Assembly (NCBI RefSeq): GCF_022179525.1
Contig: NZ_BPQX01000051.1
Span: forward strand, 1-64,000
Length of the DNA stretch: 64,000 nucleotides
Direction of reading: 5' to 3'
Source of the DNA: Methylobacterium persicinum
Lineage (GTDB): Bacteria; Pseudomonadota; Alphaproteobacteria; Rhizobiales; Beijerinckiaceae
Position numbers and translations under genes: made by a program. Shown piece by piece: positions 1 to 9,024 of the stretch (positions are counted from its first letter, which is position 1; each line of letters opens with the position of its first letter). The notes beneath the pieces were generated by a model. That model had not been told where the DNA came from, did no database searches, and saw only the letters and a program-made list of their open reading frames with translations.

Positions 1-258
1 CGCGGCGGGGCAACTCGCCGCGTAACCCGCCGCCATGGGGTTGAGACTCGACCGCTCCGCCTCCAACGGGACGACCCTCGCACCCGTCGCGGCGATGATC
101 GCACCATGCGCCCGCACCCTTGCAATCACCGTCACGTCGAAGTCCATCGACACCGCCGCCCGCGCCATCGGCAGGAAATGCGACGCGAAGAACCAGTCCT
201 CGGTGGCGATGAAGGCGAGGCGGCGCGGGACGCACGGGGACAAATCGGTTTGCTCCAT
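1..258 (-). CDS. Glycosyltransferase family 4-like protein, N-terminal part (cut by window edge)
   Basis: The minus strand is open from an ATG at 258 to the left edge, 86 codons without a stop. The product begins METQ-like (MEQTDLSP) and then reads RRLAFIATEDWFFASHFLPM, followed by DVTVIARVRAHGAIIAATG and a VVPLEAERSSLNP stretch. This TEDW..SH.LP.A opening with a later RV..HG..I...G pattern is the donor-fold N-terminus of GT4-type glycosyltransferases that build cell-surface polysaccharide. The catalytic C-terminal domain lies outside the window, so substrate cannot be inferred. It is divergent from the topoisomerase gene. Confidence 0.72.
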   Translation of the reverse strand, partial: MEQTDLSPCVPRRLAFIATEDWFFASHFLPMARAAVSMDFDVTVIARVRAHGAIIAATGARVVPLEAERSSLNPMAAGYAASCPAA

Positions 259-400
259 CCTGCGCTCCTGCACCGCCACGATGCGAAACGAAAGATGGGG
301 ACGACTGTCGGTGACGGTGACGCGTCCCAGGAACGCGCTTTGACCCGCCCAGGTTGTCGGATGCCGGGGCGCAGGCCCCCGGAACGGGAGGAGTTTCGCG

Positions 401-1564
401 ATGGCCGCGGTCGAACCCGCCGAGCAGACCGGCGACCTTCGGGATGTCGCCCAGGAAGCTGGACTGACCTACGTGGACGACAGGCGTCCCGGACTGACCC
501 GACGCCGTAGCGGCAAGGGCTTCAGCTACAGGGACGCCAAGGGCGGCCCGATCCGCGACGCGGCGACCCTGGACCGGATCAAGAAGCTCGCCATCCCGCC
601 CGCCTATACCGACGTTTGGATCTGCCCGCGCCGGAACGGGCATATCCAGGCCACCGGCCGCGACGCCAAAGGGCGCAAGCAGTATCGCTACCACCCGGAT
701 TTCCGGCAGGCCCGGGAAGCCAACAAGTTCTCGCGGATCATGAGCTTTGCCGACGCCCTGCCGGCGATCCGCCGACGGATCGACGCCGACATGCGACGCA
801 AGGGCCTGCCCCGCGACAAGGTCCTCGCCACCGTGGTGTTCCTGTTGGAGAACACCCTCATCCGGGTCGGCAACGACGATTACGCCCGCACCAACCGCAG
901 CTACGGCCTGACGACCCTGCGCGATCCCCACGTAAAAGTCGCCGGGGCGGCGCTGACGTTCCGGTTCATGGGCAAGAGCGGCAAGGAGTGGAACGTATCG
1001 CTAAAGGACCGCCGGGTCGCCCGCATCGTCAAGGCGTGCCAGGACCTGCCGGGCCAGGAACTGTTCCAGTACATCGACGAGGATGGCGTGCAGCGCGATG
1101 TCACGTCGTCGGATGTCAACGCGTATCTGCGCGAGATCACCGGCGAGGACTTCACGGCCAAGGATTTCCGCACCTGGGCGGGCACCGTTCTGGCGGCCCT
1201 GGCGCTGAAGGCCTTCGAAAGCTTCGACAGCGAGGCCGGAGCCAAGCGCAACGTTCGCGCGGCCATCGAGGACGTGGCCCAGCGCCTCGGCAACACGCCG
1301 ACGATCTGCCGGAAGTGCTACATCCACCCGGAGATCCTCGACAGCTACCACGACGGAGCGCTCATCGAGCAGATGCGTGGCGCGGTCGAAACCGAACTGA
1401 GCGAGGACCTCGGCCGGCTCCGCTCGGAGGAGGCCGCCGTACTCGGGCTGCTGCAGGCCCGTCTCGCCCGCGTCCAGGCGGAGGCCCGTACCGCGAAGAC
1501 ATCACGGAAGGCCGCCGCAGCAAGCGGGAAGCGTGGGAAGCGTCCGGCGGCCGAAGCCGCCTGA
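401..1564 (+). CDS. DNA topoisomerase IB (poxvirus/Deinococcus type)
   Basis: A 387-aa type IB topoisomerase, which relaxes supercoils through a 3'-phosphotyrosyl intermediate. The N-terminal beta domain covers roughly residues 20-95 (YRDAKGGPI, IPPAYTDVWICPRRNGHIQA). The catalytic domain shows Arg155 in LIRVGND, the GKSGKEW lysine hairpin near 190, Arg in DFRTWAGT near 257, and the nucleophile Tyr307 in RKCYIHPEIL, preceded by LGNTPTIC. The C-terminal 30 residues are Lys/Ala-rich and probably bind DNA. The start is chosen because GGGAGGAG lies just upstream. It stands alone and converges on the LuxR-type gene with a 7-bp gap. Bacterial TopIB is an accessory enzyme and not essential in known cases. 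Confidence 0.95.
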   Translation: MAAVEPAEQTGDLRDVAQEAGLTYVDDRRPGLTRRRSGKGFSYRDAKGGPIRDAATLDRIKKLAIPPAYTDVWICPRRNGHIQATGRDAKGRKQYRYHPDFRQAREANKFSRIMSFADALPAIRRRIDADMRRKGLPRDKVLATVVFLLENTLIRVGNDDYARTNRSYGLTTLRDPHVKVAGAALTFRFMGKSGKEWNVSLKDRRVARIVKACQDLPGQELFQYIDEDGVQRDVTSSDVNAYLREITGEDFTAKDFRTWAGTVLAALALKAFESFDSEAGAKRNVRAAIEDVAQRLGNTPTICRKCYIHPEILDSYHDGALIEQMRGAVETELSEDLGRLRSEEAAVLGLLQARLARVQAEARTAKTSRKAAAASGKRGKRPAAEAA

Positions 1565-1571
1565 ACGCAGC

Positions 1572-2249
1572 TTAGTGGCGGGACGACCGGTCGTTCTGCG
1601 GCGTGGACTGCCGCGGTTCGTTGCGTCGCGCGGGCTCGCCATCGACCACCGGGGACAATCCGAGCTGCCGGGCCAGGGACACGAGGTCTTTCAGCCGACC
1701 GGTCTGCGTCTTCCGGCGGAGGTTGAGGCGGTGGGTCTCCACGGTCCGCACGCTGAGCGTCAGCCGGCGGGCGACTTCCTTGTTGCTGAAACCAGCGCTG
1801 AGGAAGCGGAGGACTTCGGCCTCACGGGGGGTCAGCCCCTGGCCGTCCATGACGTCGGCGGCCGGTACGGGCTCCATCCGCACGAGGCAATCCGCACCTT
1901 CCGCCAGCGCGACGATGGCGGTGCCAAGCTCCCGCGGCGACTTCGACCGGGCGACGAAGGCATCGGCGCCTGCCCCCAGCACGGCGCGCACGTCATCGGC
2001 CGTCAGCGCCTTGAACGAGACGAGCACCCGCAAGGCAGGTTGACGCTCCTTCAGCCCGACGATCCGCGCGACCCCGTCGGCGAGGCGTGCCTCGTCGAGG
2101 AAGACCAGCGCCACCGCGGGCCCGGCGAGCGAGGCGAGATCCCCCTCCCCGATCGTCGCGAATTCCGGCATATGTTCGAGGCCGGCGCGCACGGTCGCAC
2201 TCAGATCCTCAGGCTCATCCAAGATGAGGACGCCAACCGGCGTATCCAT
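1572..2249 (-). CDS. LuxR/NarL-family response regulator with atypical receiver
   Basis: A 225-aa transcriptional regulator. The C-terminal LuxR-type helix-turn-helix spans about residues 139-190 (LTPREAEVLRFLSAGFSNKE, then RRLTLSVRTVETH). Residues 1-125 have the length and strand/helix pattern of a receiver domain, with Asp52 in LVFLDEARL at the phosphoacceptor position. The conserved Lys before the last strand loop is not in place (VARSKSPREL has Arg where K is expected) and the Thr/Ser switch region reads LVSFKA, so phosphorylation signalling may be altered. An AGGGA element precedes the ATG. It follows the GGDEF gene on the same strand after 177 bp of AT-rich sequence, so it may have its own promoter. 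Confidence 0.85.
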   Translation of the reverse strand: MDTPVGVLILDEPEDLSATVRAGLEHMPEFATIGEGDLASLAGPAVALVFLDEARLADGVARIVGLKERQPALRVLVSFKALTADDVRAVLGAGADAFVARSKSPRELGTAIVALAEGADCLVRMEPVPAADVMDGQGLTPREAEVLRFLSAGFSNKEVARRLTLSVRTVETHRLNLRRKTQTGRLKDLVSLARQLGLSPVVDGEPARRNEPRQSTPQNDRSSRH

Positions 2250-2426
2250 GGTCCCTGCACCCTAGTTTCCCTGGCCGGGACATTCCAGCCAAGCTCCGGG
2301 AAGCAAGTCCAAGAAACGTTCCAGGTCAGAACCCGGGAAATTAAGGTTTACACTCGGGGTTTTGGGCTCAATTCGGTAGTTCTGCGCAACGCAATCGTTC
2401 CAGATCGAGATTGCGTAAAATTGTAA

Positions 2427-3350
2427 TTATCTGTGCTGATCCGATCCGAAACGCGTCTTGGACAGGGCGAGGCTATCCGGCCGTGTCTCAACCATGACCC
2501 GGTTCCGGCCGGCGGCCTTCGCCGCATAGACCGCCACATCCGCACGCTTGAGAAAGGCCGGAATGGTGTCTCCGGCAGCCCACGTCGTGACACCGAAGCT
2601 GCAGGTCAGCCCGATCGTGCCATCGCCGCAGGCGACCCGAAGGGCGCGGACCCGCACCCGCAGCCCCTCGGCATGGAAGACTGCCGATTCAAGGTCCCTC
2701 TCGGGGAGGAGGATGCCGAACTCCTCGCCCCCGAGCCGGCCGACGATCCCCACCTCCTGGAACAGGTCGGCGACGGCACAGATCGCCTGATCGCCGATGT
2801 CATGGCCGTGGACATCGTTGATCTTCTTGAAATGGTCGATGTCCACCACGATCAGCGACGGCGTCCGCCCATGGGCGATCTTCGCGATGACGGAGTCCGT
2901 CCGCTCGCGGAACGCCCGCCGGTTCAGGAGGCCCGTGAGGCCGTCGGTCTCGGCGAGGCGGATCAACTCCTCCTGAAGCTTGGTCAGGCGCTCCGCCGCC
3001 CGGAGGCGCGCGTGCAACTCCTCGGCCCGCGGCGGCTTTTCGATGAAGTCGTCCGCACCGCTATCGAGCGCTTCGGCGAGGTTATGAACGCTGTTAGCGG
3101 AGGACATCGTGATGATGTGCAGGGGACGCCGGTCCTCGGCCAGCAGACGCACGGCCCAGCACAATTCCAGGCCATTCATCGGCCGGACTTCGAGGCTGGT
3201 GATCAGAACCCGGACCTCCGGGGCGGAGGACAGGAATTCCAGGGCCTCGTCGGACTCGGTGAACTCGTGGACCGTGTGCCCTCGGGCTTCGAGCAACGAT
3301 CCGATCACGCGTAGGACGACTTGGCTCGAATCGACGACGACGATCTGCAT
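2427..3350 (-). CDS. Receiver-GGDEF diguanylate cyclase with degenerate receiver
   Basis: A 307-aa receiver plus GGDEF protein, predicted to make cyclic di-GMP from two GTP. The GGDEF domain carries DGLTGLLNRRAF, VDIDHFKKINDVHGH and an intact GGEEF at 206-210. The receiver keeps Asp7, Thr81 and Lys105 (FIEKPP), but the phosphoacceptor position is Ser52 (VLITSLEVRPMNG) instead of Asp. The RxxD inhibitory site expected nine residues before GGEEF is absent (QEVG there). Start at MQIVVVDSSQ fits the domain boundary; an upstream in-frame start at 3422 would add 24 residues unlike any domain. Likely constitutive or controlled by protein contacts instead of phosphorylation, which is inference. Confidence 0.88.
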   Translation of the reverse strand: MQIVVVDSSQVVLRVIGSLLEARGHTVHEFTESDEALEFLSSAPEVRVLITSLEVRPMNGLELCWAVRLLAEDRRPLHIITMSSANSVHNLAEALDSGADDFIEKPPRAEELHARLRAAERLTKLQEELIRLAETDGLTGLLNRRAFRERTDSVIAKIAHGRTPSLIVVDIDHFKKINDVHGHDIGDQAICAVADLFQEVGIVGRLGGEEFGILLPERDLESAVFHAEGLRVRVRALRVACGDGTIGLTCSFGVTTWAAGDTIPAFLKRADVAVYAAKAAGRNRVMVETRPDSLALSKTRFGSDQHR

Positions 3351-3410
3351 AAGGACACCGGTCCAAACCCGTGCCACCGTCATCCCCAAAACCTTAAGTC
3401 GATGCAAACA

Positions 3411-3755
3411 ATGTCGCACCAATCAGAGCGCGAGCCACCGAGAACCCCTGACGGGCGCTACATTATCGTTCGCGGCCGCCTCTGGCGGTGCGCTGATCCG
3501 TCGCTCCCGGAGGCTCGCCGTAGCACCCTCGTTGCAGAGCTGATGGCGTCGAGACGGGCGGTGGGAACGGCCAAGCGCAGCGGCGACGCGGCCGCCCTCA
3601 AGGCTGCCCGCGGTGCGGTGGATGCGGCGAAGATCGCGCTCGGCGAGCGTGGACCGGTCTGGTGGACGGATGGGGCGCCTGACCTCAACCGGCACATGGC
3701 GCGCAACACGCCTTACGGGGAATGGTTCGCCGAGATCAGCGGCGGGGAACGCTGA
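3411..3755 (+). CDS. Conserved small hypothetical protein (VWWTDGAPD motif)
   Basis: A 114-aa protein with the N-terminal block TPDGRYIIVRGRLWRCADP, a helical Ala/Arg-rich middle (residues about 40-80) and a strongly patterned end, ERGPVWWTDGAPDLNRHM followed by ARNTPYGEW. I recognise this pattern from small Rhizobiales and Methylobacterium proteins of unknown role, but I cannot assign a function. No signal peptide or membrane segment is visible. An alternative ATG lies at 3402 and no convincing ribosome site separates the two. The gene overlaps the convergent secreted-protein gene by 20 bp at its 3' end and is divergent from the GGDEF gene. Confidence 0.8.
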   Translation: MSHQSEREPPRTPDGRYIIVRGRLWRCADPSLPEARRSTLVAELMASRRAVGTAKRSGDAAALKAARGAVDAAKIALGERGPVWWTDGAPDLNRHMARNTPYGEWFAEISGGER

Positions 3756-4200
3756 CATTGACCACGCGGGTGTCGCCCATTGCCTCCTCGGAGCTCGCGC
3801 CGGCTCGAATGCCGCCCCTGCGGCCACCCTGCGGATGGATCACCGTCAACGTCGGCTGCTCGGTCGGAGGCGCGGCGATGCCGGAGACGGTGGGCACGCC
3901 ATACGTGCCATAGCTCCAGGGGCTCGGCACCAGACGGTCCGGCCGGGGGACCGTGGTGTACGGCTCACCAATATAGTCGCCCTGGATAAATGGTTGTGCG
4001 AAGCCGCCGCCGTAAGCGACCGCCGGATAGCCATAGCCGTAGCCACGAACACCCTGTCCGCGGAATCCTTGTCCGACGAATGTCCGGCCGCGTGAGCCCG
4101 CCTCATGGGCCGGGGCGGTGCGGGAGCCCTGGGCCATCGCGGGCACGGAAGCCGGAAGCAGGGCGAGGCCCGCAAGGATCGTCAGGGAACGTAGGCGCAT
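3736..4200 (-). CDS. Secreted Gly/Tyr-rich hypothetical protein
   Basis: A 154-aa protein with a clear Sec signal peptide (MRLRSLTILAGLALLPASVP, cleavage after AMA). The mature part is Gly, Tyr and Pro rich (GQGFRGQGVRGYGYGYP, then GGGFAQPFIQGDYIGEP) and ends in a TLTVIHPQGGRRGGIR stretch. It looks like a low-complexity periplasmic or envelope protein; I do not recognise a domain. The in-frame upstream extension to 4347 has no homology-like features, so the Met before the signal peptide is used. The gene overlaps its convergent neighbour by 20 bp. Confidence 0.72.
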   Translation of the reverse strand: MRLRSLTILAGLALLPASVPAMAQGSRTAPAHEAGSRGRTFVGQGFRGQGVRGYGYGYPAVAYGGGFAQPFIQGDYIGEPYTTVPRPDRLVPSPWSYGTYGVPTVSGIAAPPTEQPTLTVIHPQGGRRGGIRAGASSEEAMGDTRVVNVSVPRR

Positions 4201-4306
4201 CGGGTGGGCTCCGGTTTCGGCCGGTGACGAACCGGGAACGGGTCGCCCCTGATGTCGTTCCGCCGGGTGCGCCCCCGCCAGCCGCGCGGACTGCGTACGA
4301 AGCCGC

Positions 4307-4540
4307 CTATCGGCAGGTCGCGATTTTGCGCACCACCCAGCCTTCACCCTCGAGCCACAACCGGCGTCGGGTATGGGTGCAGACCGGTTGGCCCTCGCTG
4401 ATCACCGCCGCAACCGGCCTGACCGGAGACGCATCCTGGACCACGGGCCTCTCTTCCGCGCTCGAGCGGAGAGGCCGGGCCTCGGCGGAGACGAGCCCGA
4501 GCCCGACCACGGTCGCGGCACACACAAACGAGCGAAACAT
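4307..4540 (-). CDS. Small secreted protein with paired cysteines
   Basis: A 77-aa protein starting MFRSFVCAATVVGLGLVSAE, a signal peptide cleaved near EAR. The mature part is about 55 residues and ends VCTHTRRRLWLEGEGWVVR then KIATC, so two cysteines bracket a short basic and aromatic beta-like segment and may form a disulfide in the periplasm. Similar short VC..(R)RRLW...GWVVR...TC proteins are common in Rhizobiales, with no known function. AGGACC lies just upstream of the ATG. It lies 106 bp upstream of the Gly/Tyr-rich secreted protein on the same strand. Confidence 0.72.
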   Translation of the reverse strand: MFRSFVCAATVVGLGLVSAEARPLRSSAEERPVVQDASPVRPVAAVISEGQPVCTHTRRRLWLEGEGWVVRKIATCR

Positions 4541-4734
4541 GATGGTCCTGCGAGGGGGCGGAATGAAAGCGGCCGACGCCCTGATAAGTGCGCAAGCGCT
4601 GGTTTTGGTTGCATGGCCAAGGTTGCATCTTGAAGACGATTCGCTCGGCAAGCGGCAAGCGTGCGCGCGCTTAGACTTCGCCCCTTCCCCGGAGTAGGAG
4701 GAACCTCCCCGGACGCGCAGGCGCCGAAAGGTTC

Positions 4735-5793
4735 ATGACCAAGCCGAAGCCCCCGACGAACCCGCTCCTCACGGCCGAAAAGCGTGTGGAGGATGTCGAT
4801 CAGTCCATCCGCCCGCTCAGCCTGTCCGAATTCATCGGGCAGCGCGCCGCACGAGCGAACATGCAGATCTTCATCGAGGCGGCTCGCAAGACGGGCCAAG
4901 CCCTCGATCATGTGTTGTTCGTCGGACCGCCAGGCCTGGGGAAGACGACTCTGGCGCAGATCGTCGCCCGGGAGCTCGGGGTCAACTTCCGGTCGACGTC
5001 GGGGCCTGTCATCGCCAAGGCGGGCGACCTTGCGGCCCAGTTGACCAATCTCGAGGAGCGCGACGTGCTCTTCATCGACGAGATCCACCGCCTCAACCCG
5101 GCGGTGGAGGAGATCCTCTATCCCGCGATGGAGGACTACCAACTCGATCTGATTATCGGCGAAGGCCCGGCCGCCCGCTCGGTGAAGATCGAACTGCCGA
5201 AATTCACCCTGGTCGGCGCCACCACCCGGGCCGGGTTGCTGACAACCCCCCTGCGCGACCGGTTCGGTATTCCGATCCGGCTCCAGTTCTACGAGATCGA
5301 CGAGTTGGAGCAGATCGTCTCCCGGGGCGCGCGGGTGCTTGGGATCGGCATGTCCGCGGAAGGCGCCAACGAGATCGCCAAGCGAGCCCGCGGCACGCCC
5401 CGCATCGCCGGCCGATTGCTCCGCCGTGTCCGCGATTTCGCGATCGTGGCGGATGCCGAGACAGTGACGCGAACCATCGCGGACCGGGCACTCCAACTTC
5501 TCGATGTCGATGCCGCCGGCCTCGACATCATGGACCGGAAATACCTGACCCTCATCGCGACTTCGTTCGGAGGCGGCCCGGTGGGTATCGAGACGATTGG
5601 CGCAGCCCTGTCCGAACCCCGCGACGCGATCGAGGACATCGTCGAACCGTACCTGATCCAGAAGGGCTTCGTGCAACGGACGCCCCGCGGCCGGGTCCTG
5701 ACGCCCCACGCCTTCCGGCATCTCGGCTTCGCGGAGCCGCGGCGCGACCCCGCCTCGCAGTTCGGCCTCTTCACCAACGACGGCACTCGGTGA
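4735..5793 (+). CDS. ruvB: Holliday junction branch-migration ATPase RuvB
   Basis: A 352-aa AAA+ motor that, with RuvA, drives branch migration of Holliday junctions during recombinational repair. Seen: [10 protein letters not shown] near residue 27, Walker [11 protein letters not shown] (65-74), Walker [12 protein letters not shown] (about 110-120), sensor [18 protein letters not shown] with the Arg-finger region, and the winged-helix end [16 protein letters not shown]. Full length for the family. No ruvA or ruvC is adjacent: the upstream genes are minus-strand secreted proteins, and the downstream gene is a DUF4142 protein 336 bp away. The family usually sits in a ruvCAB cluster, so the other subunits must be elsewhere. 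Confidence 0.98.
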   Translation: MTKPKPPTNPLLTAEKRVEDVDQSIRPLSLSEFIGQRAARANMQIFIEAARKTGQALDHVLFVGPPGLGKTTLAQIVARELGVNFRSTSGPVIAKAGDLAAQLTNLEERDVLFIDEIHRLNPAVEEILYPAMEDYQLDLIIGEGPAARSVKIELPKFTLVGATTRAGLLTTPLRDRFGIPIRLQFYEIDELEQIVSRGARVLGIGMSAEGANEIAKRARGTPRIAGRLLRRVRDFAIVADAETVTRTIADRALQLLDVDAAGLDIMDRKYLTLIATSFGGGPVGIETIGAALSEPRDAIEDIVEPYLIQKGFVQRTPRGRVLTPHAFRHLGFAEPRRDPASQFGLFTNDGTR

Positions 5794-6129
5794 AAGACGA
5801 GCATCATGCGTAAGGATCCGGGCAGCTTTTCGCCCTGATCATGCGTTGGCACCCAGTACAAGCTTGACCGTTCCGGGCAGTACTTAGCTTCTTCACATAA
5901 TAAATGCCTGCGAACGTGCGTTATTTCCTGCTACTCGCACGCCCCTCTACGTAATCCCCCCGCCGCGCCAGGTGCGGCAAACTCGCGAATTCGCGATCAG
6001 CGACGATGGAACAGCGGCTGACCGCCGCGGTTAGGCGACGGACTGATCCCCACGGGGGATGTCGTTCCGGGCCGCCTGGCGCCAAGCCGCGGCCTCCCAC
6101 CCATCGCTAGAGAGGGACTATCCCCACTC
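5794..6129. other. Intergenic region with palindromes, no gene seen
   Basis: No credible coding frame. It starts with an AT-richer stretch (5880-5935) that could hold a promoter. A perfect 14-bp palindrome, TCGCGAATTCGCGA, lies at 5983-5996, and a small hairpin (ATCCCC/GGGGAT) at about 6045-6060. AGAGAGGGA at about 6109-6117 is a plausible ribosome site for the DUF4142 gene at 6130. The 14-bp palindrome has the shape of a dimeric regulator site, but nothing here identifies the protein. Confidence 0.5.
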
Positions 6130-6849
6130 ATGAAGAAGATCACGCTCGCCGCCCTCGGCCTTTCGGTCGCCGCCATCGCGTCGCCTGCCCTGGCCCAGGA
6201 CGCTCTTCCCGTCCGGATCTTCCCGAACCTGGCCAATACCGGCCCGACGACCACCTCCACCCCGGAATTCCGCACTGAGGCTCTGCGCTCCGATGCGGCG
6301 AGCATTGAGGCGAGCCGCATGGCCCTCGAGCGTTCGCGAAACCCGCGCGTCCGCGCCTATGCCAACCGCGTTCTCGTCGAGCGCAAGGCGACCACCGACG
6401 CGCTTCTTCCCCCCGGCACCTCGCTGAGCCGCGGCGGCACGGTCGTGTCCGACAACCAGGGCATCCGCACCGACCTCAGCAACCCGGCAGGCATCCTCCT
6501 GGCGCCCGTGACGATCGCCGCTAACCTCGGCACCTCGATCGTCGGCGGAACCCTCGGCGCTGTCGGCCTCGTCGACAACAGCCCGACCGAGCCGGGCCGT
6601 CGTGTGGCTCTCGGCGAGCGTGGCCAGGCCCGCCTCTCGCAGCTGCAGTCCGCCCCGAACGGCCGTGCCTTCGACCGGACCTACATCGACCAGCAGGCTC
6701 GCTCCGACGCCCGCACGCTGGCGCTCTATGACACCTACGCGAAGGGTGGCGAGAACGCTCAGGGCCGTCAGTTCGCCAACGAGGCGCTGCCTTACATCGC
6801 CGAGGAGCACGCCGAGTCCTCGAACCTGGCCGTCCGCTACGGCGGCTAA
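6130..6849 (+). CDS. DUF4142 domain periplasmic protein
   Basis: A 239-aa exported protein. The signal peptide is MKKITLAALGLSVAAIASPA, cleaved after LAQ. The mature protein has the DUF4142 pattern of two antiparallel helices: FRTEALRSDAASIEASRMAL with RSRNPRVRAYANRVL at residues about 45-85, and ARLSQLQSAPNGRAFDRTYI with ARSDARTLALYDTYA at about 170-215. A Gly/Val-rich loop (GTSIVGGTLGAVGLVDN) between the halves is longer than usual. DUF4142 proteins are often stress-induced; the function is unknown. It is transcribed alone, with the palindrome-bearing region upstream. Confidence 0.85.
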   Translation: MKKITLAALGLSVAAIASPALAQDALPVRIFPNLANTGPTTTSTPEFRTEALRSDAASIEASRMALERSRNPRVRAYANRVLVERKATTDALLPPGTSLSRGGTVVSDNQGIRTDLSNPAGILLAPVTIAANLGTSIVGGTLGAVGLVDNSPTEPGRRVALGERGQARLSQLQSAPNGRAFDRTYIDQQARSDARTLALYDTYAKGGENAQGRQFANEALPYIAEEHAESSNLAVRYGG

Positions 6850-6969
6850 TTCCTGACCGTCACCTGACGACTCGTGCGAGGGCCGCTCCCGATGGGGGCG
6901 GCCCTTGCCGCGTCAGGCCCCCGCGGAACTGCTATAGAGCCCGCGACAGGGGCCCCTCGTGGCACCGTG

Positions 6970-7392
6970 ATGGAAGCGGACTCAATGGAAGCGGAAGGGC
7001 ATGCGCTCCCCGTGCGCGTCTACTACGAGGACACGGATTTTTCCGGCTTCGTCTATCACGCCAGCTATCTGCGGTTCATGGAACGGGGCCGGACCGAACT
7101 GCTCCGCACCCTCGCGGGGGATCAGTCCGACCTGCATCGCGATGCCAAAGGACTGGTCTTCGTCGTCCGTCGGATGATCCTGGACTTTCTGAAGCCCGCT
7201 GTCATGGACGACCAGCTGATCGTCCAGACCCGCACCCTCGAGCTTCGCGGCGCGTCTATGAAGCTGGCCCAAGACGTGTGCCGCGGTGACGAGATCCTCG
7301 TCAGTGCGGAAGTCGTCGTCGCCTGTGTCCGCGACGGCCGGGCGGTCCGCCTGCCGGATAGCCTGCGCGCCCGGCTCACGCCGCCGACATGA
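6970..7392 (+). CDS. ybgC: YbgC/FadM-type acyl-CoA thioesterase
   Basis: A 140-aa hot-dog fold acyl-CoA thioesterase of the Tol-Pal-associated type. The active-site block VRVYYEDTDFSGFVYHASYL contains the catalytic Asp of the YxDTDxxG motif. RFMERGRTELLR and VRRMILDFLKPAVMDDQL follow, as in family members. Start is either 6970 or 6985; the latter has GGAAGCGG at good spacing. In many proteobacteria this gene leads the tolQRAB-pal operon. Here no tolQ follows: the next gene is dnaA on the other strand. Confidence 0.9.
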   Translation: MEADSMEAEGHALPVRVYYEDTDFSGFVYHASYLRFMERGRTELLRTLAGDQSDLHRDAKGLVFVVRRMILDFLKPAVMDDQLIVQTRTLELRGASMKLAQDVCRGDEILVSAEVVVACVRDGRAVRLPDSLRARLTPPT

Positions 7393-7497
7393 CCCGGAAG
7401 CGGCCTCCGGCCCCCCCTTGTGGAGGGCGCCGGACGCCGTTCTTCCTTCGAAGCACAAGGAAGCGCCGATGATGGGGCCGACAGACTGGCCCGACGA

Positions 7498-9024
7498 TCA
7501 GTCCTGAAGCATCCGCTTCAGAAGCTCGACCTCATCGCCCAGGACCGTATCCTCGCCGATCTGCTTCTCGATCTTGCGAACGGCATGAAGGACGGTGGTG
7601 TGATCGCGTCCGCCGAACCGACGACCGATCTCGGGCAGGGAGCGCAGGGTGAGGACCTTCGACAGATACATGGCGATCTGCCGGGGCTTTACGACCGCCG
7701 CCGTCCGCCGCTCGGACAGGATGTCCGACCGTGAAACGTTGTAGCGGCTGGCCACCAGCTTCTGGATATCCTCGATCTTGATGCGCTTCGGCTCGCGGTT
7801 CTTCACGAGGTCGCGGATCGCCGTCTCAGCGGTCTCGATGGTCACGGCCGTCCCGCTGAGGGTGGCATGGGCCAGGAGGCGGTTCACGGCGCCTTCCAGG
7901 TCGCGTCCGTTGGCGGTGATCGCCCGGGCGACGTAGTTCACCACCTGCGGCGACACATCGAAGCCCGGATGGGCCGACCGTACGGCGGCGAGCCGGGCGG
8001 AGAGGATCGAGACGCGCAGCTGTTCGTCGAGGGAGCCGATCTCCACCACGAGCCCACCCGCGAGGCGCGAGCGGACCCGCTCCTCCAGCGCCTCCAGCTC
8101 GGTCGGCGGCCGATCCGACGCCACCACCACCTGGCGGCCCGCATCGATGAGGGCATTGATGGTGTGGCCGAACTCCGCCTGGATCGACTTGCCCTGAATG
8201 AACTGGACGTCGTCGAGGATCAGCAGATCAATGCCCCGCAGCCGCTCCTTGTAGGCAAGGGCCGACTGGGTCTTCAGGGCGTTGACGAAGCCGTACATGA
8301 AACGGTCTGCCGTCAGGTAGATTACCCGGCGCCCACCCTCCCGGGCCGCGTGGCCGATGCCGTGCAGGAGGTGCGTCTTACCAAGGCCGACACCCGCATG
8401 GAGATAGAGGGGATTGTAGAGCGCCCCCTCCCCCTGGTGGCGGGCGATGCGCTCGGCCGCAGCGTGGGCCAGGGCATTGGAGCGCCCGACCACGAAGCTT
8501 GCGAAGGTCAGCCGGGCATCCAGGGGCGTGCTGTTGAAATCCCCGCCCTGATCGGCAGCCGCCGCCGCCGTCCGCATTTCGGGCGCAGGGGCTACGGGCG
8601 CCATCGGAACCGGAGCCCCGGTCGCATGGAGGCGGGCCAGGGGGCCGCTGGTGGGCGCCGGCTTGGGCGTGTTCACCGGGGCGGGGCGGACGGGCGCCGC
8701 GGTGCCGCGCACGCCGATCTCGATCCGATCCACGTCGGGGGCCTCGGCCCGGAAGGTGGCCAGCACCCGATCGATATAATGAGACTCGATCCAGCTCTTC
8801 AGGAAGCGCGTGGGAACGGTGAGACGGCCCGCGCCGCTCGAGACGCTGTCCAGCTCCAACCGGGCGAACCAGCTCGCAAACACGTCCTCCCCGAGTTCGA
8901 CGCGCAGACGGCGCTTCACCCGCGACCAGGCCGCGGCGTAATCGAGAGTGCCGGTCTCCTGCGCGCCACCATCCTGGGTGCGCCCTTCATCGTCGCCGTT
9001 CGCCACCGTTCCGTCGACACGCAT
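7498..9024 (-). CDS. dnaA: Chromosomal replication initiator DnaA
   Basis: A 508-aa initiator that opens oriC as an ATP-bound filament. Domain I is at residues about 25-100 ([20 protein letters not shown]). A long Pro/Ala-rich domain II linker follows (110-170). The AAA+ domain has Walker [16 protein letters not shown] near 210 and Walker [15 protein letters not shown] near 266. Domain IV ends with the DnaA signature [15 protein letters not shown] near 470. The ATG at 9024 is preferred over the upstream in-frame start at 9090 because GGAGAG precedes it at good spacing. Upstream on the same strand is rpsT. Confidence 0.97.
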   Translation of the reverse strand: MRVDGTVANGDDEGRTQDGGAQETGTLDYAAAWSRVKRRLRVELGEDVFASWFARLELDSVSSGAGRLTVPTRFLKSWIESHYIDRVLATFRAEAPDVDRIEIGVRGTAAPVRPAPVNTPKPAPTSGPLARLHATGAPVPMAPVAPAPEMRTAAAAADQGGDFNSTPLDARLTFASFVVGRSNALAHAAAERIARHQGEGALYNPLYLHAGVGLGKTHLLHGIGHAAREGGRRVIYLTADRFMYGFVNALKTQSALAYKERLRGIDLLILDDVQFIQGKSIQAEFGHTINALIDAGRQVVVASDRPPTELEALEERVRSRLAGGLVVEIGSLDEQLRVSILSARLAAVRSAHPGFDVSPQVVNYVARAITANGRDLEGAVNRLLAHATLSGTAVTIETAETAIRDLVKNREPKRIKIEDIQKLVASRYNVSRSDILSERRTAAVVKPRQIAMYLSKVLTLRSLPEIGRRFGGRDHTTVLHAVRKIEKQIGEDTVLGDEVELLKRMLQD

